Source of the DNA: Plasmopara viticola
Taxonomy: Eukaryota > Oomycota > Peronosporomycetes > Peronosporales > Peronosporaceae
DNA length: 64,000 nucleotides
Direction of reading: 5' to 3'
NCBI GenBank assembly: GCA_001695595.3
Contig: MBPM02000042.1
Coordinates: forward strand, 1-64,000
Both the position numbers and the translations under genes were made by a program. Positions within the stretch are counted from its first letter, which is position 1; each line of letters begins with the position of its first letter. The notes below the pieces were generated by a model. It was not told where the DNA came from and did not search any database. It saw only the letters and a list, made by a program, of their open reading frames with translations. Positions 57,850 to 64,000 of this stretch are shown piece after piece.

Positions 57850-60800
57850 CGATCTTTAGTCGACGCCGTTTCAGGTATCTCAACAGCTACTTTGATCTGA
57901 TTGGGTACAATGGATAGCTTTCAGGCGAATTGTGGCCTATAGCAAAAAAGAATTATATTTGAGAATATTGTATCTTCTATGGCTTTTTTAACTCTAATAA
58001 TGAATACACTCAATGGAAATAGCTTATATTGTATATAGTACAATAACAGCAAGCCTAAAAGTGGCAACATTGTACGTTTTTTTTAATGTACGGCTAGCAT
58101 CACTGCACTGATGTCGGCTTCGTGGTCTACAATTCCTGTTTTCCGGAAAATTGTTGCTACTGAGGTGGGAAGATCAACGTCACTAACGTCTCTATTGCAG
58201 CAATATCGTACCCATCAAGTCAAACAATTAAATCATATTGTCTCATTTAAGATCACCATAAAAAATCATTCGTAACTTCTGCTTCTATCCCACTGCAAGA
58301 TCTGTCTTACGGTCTGATGGTGCGCATCGCTGTTTGCATTCGAAAGCTGCAATTACCAGCACACAAACCTTCTTAAAATATTTTTTCTGGAAATGAGCAA
58401 TCATTCTGATTACCGATCACCACTCAAAGTTCCTTACTGCAATTATCAAATCTCGCTGAAATCTGAGGTCATCGGTCCAGCTTTTTAAATTTTATACCGC
58501 GATAATAGTGAAATAAAGCAGAGATGAAGCGCTGTGACGTGCACACCAGAAAAGTAAAAAAAAGTTACTCAAAAACGTCTGTCAAACTTGGGCGTCGATC
58601 TTTGAAGCAAATTATGGTACTTAATGATCATCTGTGATCAGGACCGCCTTAATATCCCATTCATTCAGAAGAAAAGGCACTATTTTTCATCTCGGAAGAT
58701 AGAAGCTCTACGCTCTTGGACCTCACATCAGTTGGTACTGGTGGGGCTACCTGAGCCTGTCCTGTCTGAGCTTTGAAGCTTTGGCTTTGTTTGACAGACG
58801 GCTCACAGGTTGTGCGCCATGGCAGCTCGATGAGTACCGTCATGAGCAAGTCATCTCGTTCCAGTCCAGTCAGATTAATGCTGCCGATTGGAGGTACTCC
58901 TTTTTTTTAAAAAAGAGGTACTTGCCATGAACATAGTGAAGTTTCGCGTGTAGTTCCGAGTATATCATAGGGTTCTGAGCCCTTTGTAGTCTATGCAGGC
59001 AATGTATTCTTGAAGACGGCGGCAAAAACTTTTCGTGCTCCAAAGTGGACGATGAGGACATAAGTACAATTTACATGATGCTCTATTAAGTGGTGAATTT
59101 AAGCGACAAAAATATATTTCTTAGCTCAAACTATGTTGGCATTCCTGATATATAAGAGGGTGTCTAAATTTTGAGAACGTGCAAGGCTTGTCAGAGAATC
59201 TACACACGGCTAACACGTGCGCGCTGACTGTTTGTAATCCATAATCCTTGACTATGGCTTTGGCTTGCCGAAGGTCAGCAGTAACACAAGCATGGAGATG
59301 TTCGTGTACCGTCTAAGCAAGACGGTGCATTAAAAAAATTTCCGGTATTGTAATTGAAGAACAAGCAGTAACAATTTTGATGAACTAGCACTTAAATGTT
59401 GTGGCCTTATGTACAAAATACCGGCGAATAGGCCCCGCGGGTTCTGGCATTTTTTTTCGGTAAACACTATCTTAGCTACTGGTTTTTGCTTACTGATACC
59501 AACAGCATCGCTTTCTTAGGCAGGTGGGCAAATACAGATTGATGGAGTGAGGTAGAAGAAGGCGCAAATCAAATGTGTGCGTCGAAAAGTCACTTTCGTG
59601 AACCGGTAGTCATTAAAGCTTAAATTCGATTTAAAGTAATATTTACGTTTTTAGGAACCAAGGTCTTTAATGTGACCCATTTTTAGCATGGAAACTACTA
59701 TTTAATAAAGCATAACATCGACCAAAGAAAATCAGCAGAGCAAACAATTCAATCGCGGCCGCCTTTAATAGGAACTATAGTTCATGTCAACATGGGGAGA
59801 GAAGATTAAATAACGCTAAACTAGATTCGTATCATATTAAGCAGTATACGCACGCCTGTCTCGTTGACGTAGGCCTGGTGCTTCTCAAAGAGATCGCGTC
59901 TCGATAGTAAATGCGACGTTCGCTTCAACAAAGTAGAAAATGATGATTGTTTTTTAATTTTTAGCTAGACGAGAAGTACATTATATTTTGCAAGCGAGTT
60001 TAAAAGAAAGCAGCTTTCAATCCACGCTAAATCCATCAAATATTTCTCTGCGATGGAGTCTAAGCCAATGAAGGCAAAAGGCGATGCATCCAGATTCAAC
60101 ACTTATGTATCTATTGTTTACAAACGCAAATTAATTCCGAATTTTGCTCCAATAATACAAATGCAATCTTTCGATAAAGACTCTTTGATATGATGCAGCT
60201 ATCTGGTCCTGCAACGTAAATGTATGTGATCACGCTAACCCACACCAATCAATTCTAAGTCAGACCCCATGAGTCATCGAGGTTTATACATATTTAGTGA
60301 GCTTAATAAGTCGCTTTTTTTGGAACTAGACTGCATTATGTTCATGGTATTATTTGTTCAGCTATATAACTTTGTTCGCGTCAAGTTAACGACACGTCGT
60401 ACTCTGAAGAGACTATCAATATAAGCACTAAAAAATTAGACAAATGGAGCTTTAAGTTAGCCACTAGAAATAGTTAGTTATGAATTTACGATCAAAATGA
60501 AACATTGTATTATCGGACCATCCTTGATTGCACAACTAAAGAAGTCCATATCGTTCTCACGGGGCTTAAAGGTCTGTGCCTTTCATCAATGAAGCTGCGA
60601 TCTGACCGCCAATGCCTACACTAACAGCAAGCCCAAGCGTTTAAATTTGGTTGCGCAATAGCTGCTGGTCATTATAAATAAGGTGCAAGGCCAACGCGGG
60701 ACGGCCTCATCCGACACTTTGTGAATCCCAAAGCCAATGGCACTTCCGTGTTGAATGCTTTGTAGAACGGTAGCGTTTTCTCGAGTGTCAAACCTTTTGT

Positions 60801-61190
60801 CAAGTGACGCATTATTTCGCCTCCAAGATCATGTGAAAGCAATGAAAACTGCCTTGAAATGACTGATTGATTTCCGCGGCAATTTGATACCAGACGCATC
60901 GACTACTTTAAGCTAGATTCGCGGTCTTTTGACTGCACGCAAGATTGGCCTATCTCCTGTGTGTCCAAAATTATAATTTCAGAGTCTGGTTGTGTATTAT
61001 GCCAAAGCAATTACATCTCGAAGGTAATTTCACCAGAAACATTAGCGTTACTCAAAGCTCAAAGACATAACGAACTGTATCTCAGATGTTATCAGATATA
61101 AAACCCTGGATTTTCGGTCGATCTCAATAATGTCCACTAATGTAACTGTGGTGTCAACAAAGTAGAAAGTACTTCTTTTCTTGCCCCAGG
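57850..61190. other. AT-rich flank, no certain gene
   Basis: Minus-strand frames at 58661-58849 (63 codons, Gln/Pro/Ser-rich), 58870-59061 and 60672-60899 (LGGEIMRHLTKGLTLEKTLP) have a somewhat coding-like composition, but none has a recognised domain. They may be gene fragments. Confidence 0.35.
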
Positions 61191-61202
61191 CTTTCTAGAA
61201 AA

Positions 61203-61240
61203 ATGATTGACAAATATATATATATATATTCGTCAATCAT
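61203..61240. repeat. Hairpin with TA-repeat stem
   Basis: ATGATTGAC at 61203-61211 pairs with GTCAATCAT at 61232-61240, around a self-complementary (AT)n core. The stem is nearly perfect over its whole length. Confidence 0.8.
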
Positions 61241-62281
61241 ATGCAAATATTTATGCGGTGATTAAAACGCTCACAGTTGTTAGGTCGCGGACAAAAAATA
61301 CCTCTACTGAGCAAAGCGTCCTCCGTATTTCACGTTGAAAGCGTCCTACGACTAGAATTAGCGACGCTCAAGGCGGATTAGTGTACAACTCGGCGTTATG
61401 GCCTGCATCGGCTAGAGATTATTCAACCATAAGACCTCCTCTTGCTCGCCGGACCTGTTGTTTAAAAATTAGAGTATCTATGGACGACGATGCCTAGTGG
61501 TGGACAGGTCACATATCGCCTCGCCTACTACTACCAGTTTTTTCGAGAATGCAGCTTTTGATGTCGTCATTCACCTCACCCACTTATTCGTGGTCCCTAT
61601 GATTGGTGATCTAATCAAAGGAGTGATTTAGGTCGGGCCTCTGCCCTAGAAAAGCAATGGCTTTTTACTCTTTTTGTTGAGGTCATTTGCATGCCTGACG
61701 AGACTGACGTCAGCCTAACCATTCTGCAAGGCTGCTGCCTAATGATAAAGTAACATTTTCATTGACCTGAGGTTTATTTGCAGCCCAAGCAGAGGTAATT
61801 GCTCTTGAACCGCACGCAGCGCGGACGTAATGGACCGTTGCATAAAGCCGAGCTATTATTTCGAAGTAATTAAAAAGGGGTGTTATGCGAATGACTTCCT
61901 CTACCCATAATCGACACCTTATTTGTCTATCTAATGGCTTGCATATTGTTGTTTTTGAAAAAGACTTAGGCCAGTGCCTAATTAATTAAGTATGGTGCAT
62001 GTATATAATTAATGGTAGAGCCAGAAGCGTCTAGTACTGATAGCACGAACTAGTCCGTCAGTGGCACACTTGAAAGTGGGAAATGTTTGAAGATAACGCA
62101 TGTGTTTCTTAGCACGCCTTATCTGTGCGACGTGTTGTGATACTTCGCCACATTTTAACTCGCGACAACATCCCCATGTATGCAAAAAGAGACGCGTACG
62201 CCAATGCATTGCTTCCTTACTGAGCACGTTAAGACTGCCACTTTGATAACCGGAAATGGCTGTTGAATTGTCATATCTTGG

Positions 62282-62328
62282 AACTCGATCATCGGTTGCC
62301 ACATAGGTGAGCAACCAATGATCGAGTT
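62282..62328. repeat. Near-perfect hairpin, 18-bp arms
   Basis: Arms at 62282-62299 and 62311-62328 pair with one mismatch around an 11-base loop. Confidence 0.85.
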
Positions 62329-63366
62329 TTGAGACCTATTGCCTCTGGCTATTGAGATGGTCGCAGTAAGCGCTGTTTGATCGTGAGAAAGTATTGAAAA
62401 GAAGAGGGACCAGACTTTTTTAGGTTGCTGGCTAAGGCAAACCGCTTGCGATTTCGCAAGAGTAAAGTCTAATGTTGTTACAAATGAGCCTCAACAGTGT
62501 CGTTTCAGATTAGAATCAAGAAAGTTTTCACAAGGCAGACTGCACAGTATGATGCGCGATAAGTAGCAATGACTTTTCAGTTTTCCTACACACAATTATG
62601 ATGATATGAAACCTATGCTACTTGACACTCAAGTCAATAGTTACGCTATTTTTTAGATAACGTACAATAGAGATCGAATTTCGACAAGAGCATACAAGTA
62701 TCTACAAAACGCTCAAGCAAATCAAAAAGTAATACAAATGATGCAAAAATATCTATCCAGCCTTCTCAAAGTAGCACTTTAAAAGCTTGACAACTTATAT
62801 AGCAGTGAGCGCTTAAATCGATGTTATTATTTCTATTTACGACCACAATATTTCGACCAGTCATGACAGGCAGTCCAAGTTTCTGCTGCTGTACATACTT
62901 CGTTGCGATCTCGTTGGTGCATCACTAATACTGTGAATTACACAACGCTCTGCACAGAGAAGGCGTGCAGAAGATCCGAGATCTACAGAGCAGCTATTAG
63001 ATTTGCCCACTGCTGAATCACGAACCAAGCCACTATCCAGCTGAAGAACGATCTACTTTTGTTTTAAAAAAACGTTGAGAAATGAGTGGGAGGACATTAG
63101 GAAAGGATAGTACCCGTATGGTGTAGGCAATGGCGCCGAAACTAACGCTTACACGTTTCGTAGCCGCAAGGGCTCTCCGGAGGATTGAGAGCTATGAACG
63201 TCGCTTATTGCAAAAAAAGCTACCATTTTAGCGCAATGGTACGGCCGTTCTGAGAGTGATTGTACCCCTGCATCAACTCCCACCTCATAAATTTATTTGG
63301 CGTCATAACGACAAGGGAGGTCTGCGCTTGGTGTTTCTTCTAACACTGTTATCGCTACAGCTAATT

Positions 63367-63401
63367 ATGAAAGCTCGCGCTAAGATTAGGCGAGCTTTCA
63401 T
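63367..63401. repeat. Perfect hairpin, 12-bp arms
   Basis: ATGAAAGCTCGC at 63367-63378 pairs exactly with GCGAGCTTTCAT at 63390-63401; the loop is 11 bases. Confidence 0.8.
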
Positions 63402-63520
63402 GGTATCATAATCTGGGCCCAATCACTGGTACAAAGCACTTTACGCTGCGAGCTTAGTATACAATTTACTCTCGGATACTCAGAGATAAATCATCTTCGA
63501 GAGGTATTTGCTTCGTCATA

Positions 63521-63950
63521 ATGTCAGGCCAGGCACTGAAAATTATAATTGAGCGCAAGTGTAAAGTCACGCCAACGTGCAGCCAAAAGGTTGCGGCTTA
63601 CGTGCAGCGCGCTTTTGGCTTTCAAATTAAGATAGCAACATCAATCACGCTGTCATGCCTGAGCCGGTGTAATGGCTCTTACAATATTAGTGTAGCGGGA
63701 TAATGCTTTACTTAACAAGAAGCTTATGGCGCTCGTGTATACGCTTCTATCTTATGACGCACCTCACATGGTCAAAAGTGTTAAGGAGTGCATTTTTGCC
63801 TCGGCCTTGTGTCTTATCTGGGAGGAGCAGCAGACACTACGCACTAAAGTGTACGCGATTGAGACTGCTTTCGTGGAAGGCTCTGCCGGTCAGAATGCGG
63901 CTGCTTGGGTGCGACCTTGGACCCTAAAGACCTTTAACAAGAATGTTTAA
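63521..63950 (+). other. Possible gene fragment at the right edge
   Basis: Two successive plus-strand frames, 63521-63703 and 63726-63950, have a coding-like composition. The second has MVKSVKECIFASALCLIWEE, then TKVYAIETAF. No family was recognised. They might be pieces of one broken gene running past the window. Confidence 0.3.
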
Positions 63951-64000
63951 CTTCTGATCATGTGGCCTGTAACGTCTCGTGTCTAATTTGTGATGGGAAG

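Larger units (their letters stand above)
61250..63520. other. AT-rich DNA, no certain gene
   Basis: The longest frame is 101 codons on the minus strand (62009-62314), with no recognised domain. The stretch holds two small hairpins reported separately. Confidence 0.35.

Noticed and set aside
1..64000. CRISPR array, rRNA or bacterial operon
   Set aside because: No regular spaced repeats, no rRNA-like sequence, and spliced eukaryotic genes are present.

Overview
The window is nuclear DNA of an oomycete, most likely a plant-pathogenic peronosporalean. Four things point there: a Crinkler (CRN) effector gene (24700-26534), a prephenate dehydratase/aminotransferase fusion (35436-37431 plus two decayed copies), a DNAAF4/DYX1C1 flagellar assembly factor gene with five introns of 55-77 nt (55581-57817), and abundant decayed repeats in AT-rich DNA. 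A DNAAF4 gene suggests a lineage that still makes flagellated zoospores. The genus is not decided by what I can see.

Layout. 1-18.0 kb: decayed repeat-rich DNA without an intact gene. It holds an inverted pseudogene of the dehydratase/aminotransferase (9.7-11.1 kb), a 611-bp hAT-like MITE with an 8-bp target duplication, and relics of three dispersed repeat families. 18.07-24.54 kb: a piece of an integrated polinton-like virus (PLV): packaging ATPase, tail-fibre-like protein with a C-terminal intramolecular chaperone, double jelly-roll major capsid protein, adenain-like cysteine protease, a winged-helix-like protein and a small acidic ORF. No viral DNA polymerase, integrase or helicase is visible. 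The fibre and capsid genes are interrupted. 24.59-27.42 kb: a frameshifted CRN gene with a P-loop NTPase and a possible nuclease domain, bounded by palindromes and a 22-bp minisatellite, then a small viral-type gene with two DUF3820/exodeoxyribonuclease X C-terminal repeats. The CRN therefore lies between virus-type genes.

28-35.4 kb is again repeat-rich, with two long near-perfect hairpins. 35.4-37.4 kb holds the best copy of the dehydratase/aminotransferase gene, split by one frameshift. 38.4-44 kb holds a foldback element and a segmental duplication of the 9-13 kb region (third, inverted pseudogene copy, a 324-bp insertion, a 615-bp tandem duplication). 44.7-46.9 kb is a decayed Mutator-like transposase with an OTU-like C-terminal domain. 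47-54.4 kb has no recognisable gene. 54.4-57.8 kb is the one ordinary gene island: a coiled-coil protein and DNAAF4, convergent and 73 bp apart. 57.9-64 kb is AT-rich with no clear gene.

The genes do not form one pathway. The coherent unit is the viral morphogenesis module (capsid, packaging ATPase, maturation protease, fibre), with an effector gene embedded next to it. Several broken genes differ from an open frame by one base in short homopolymers, so assembly error must be separated from real decay.
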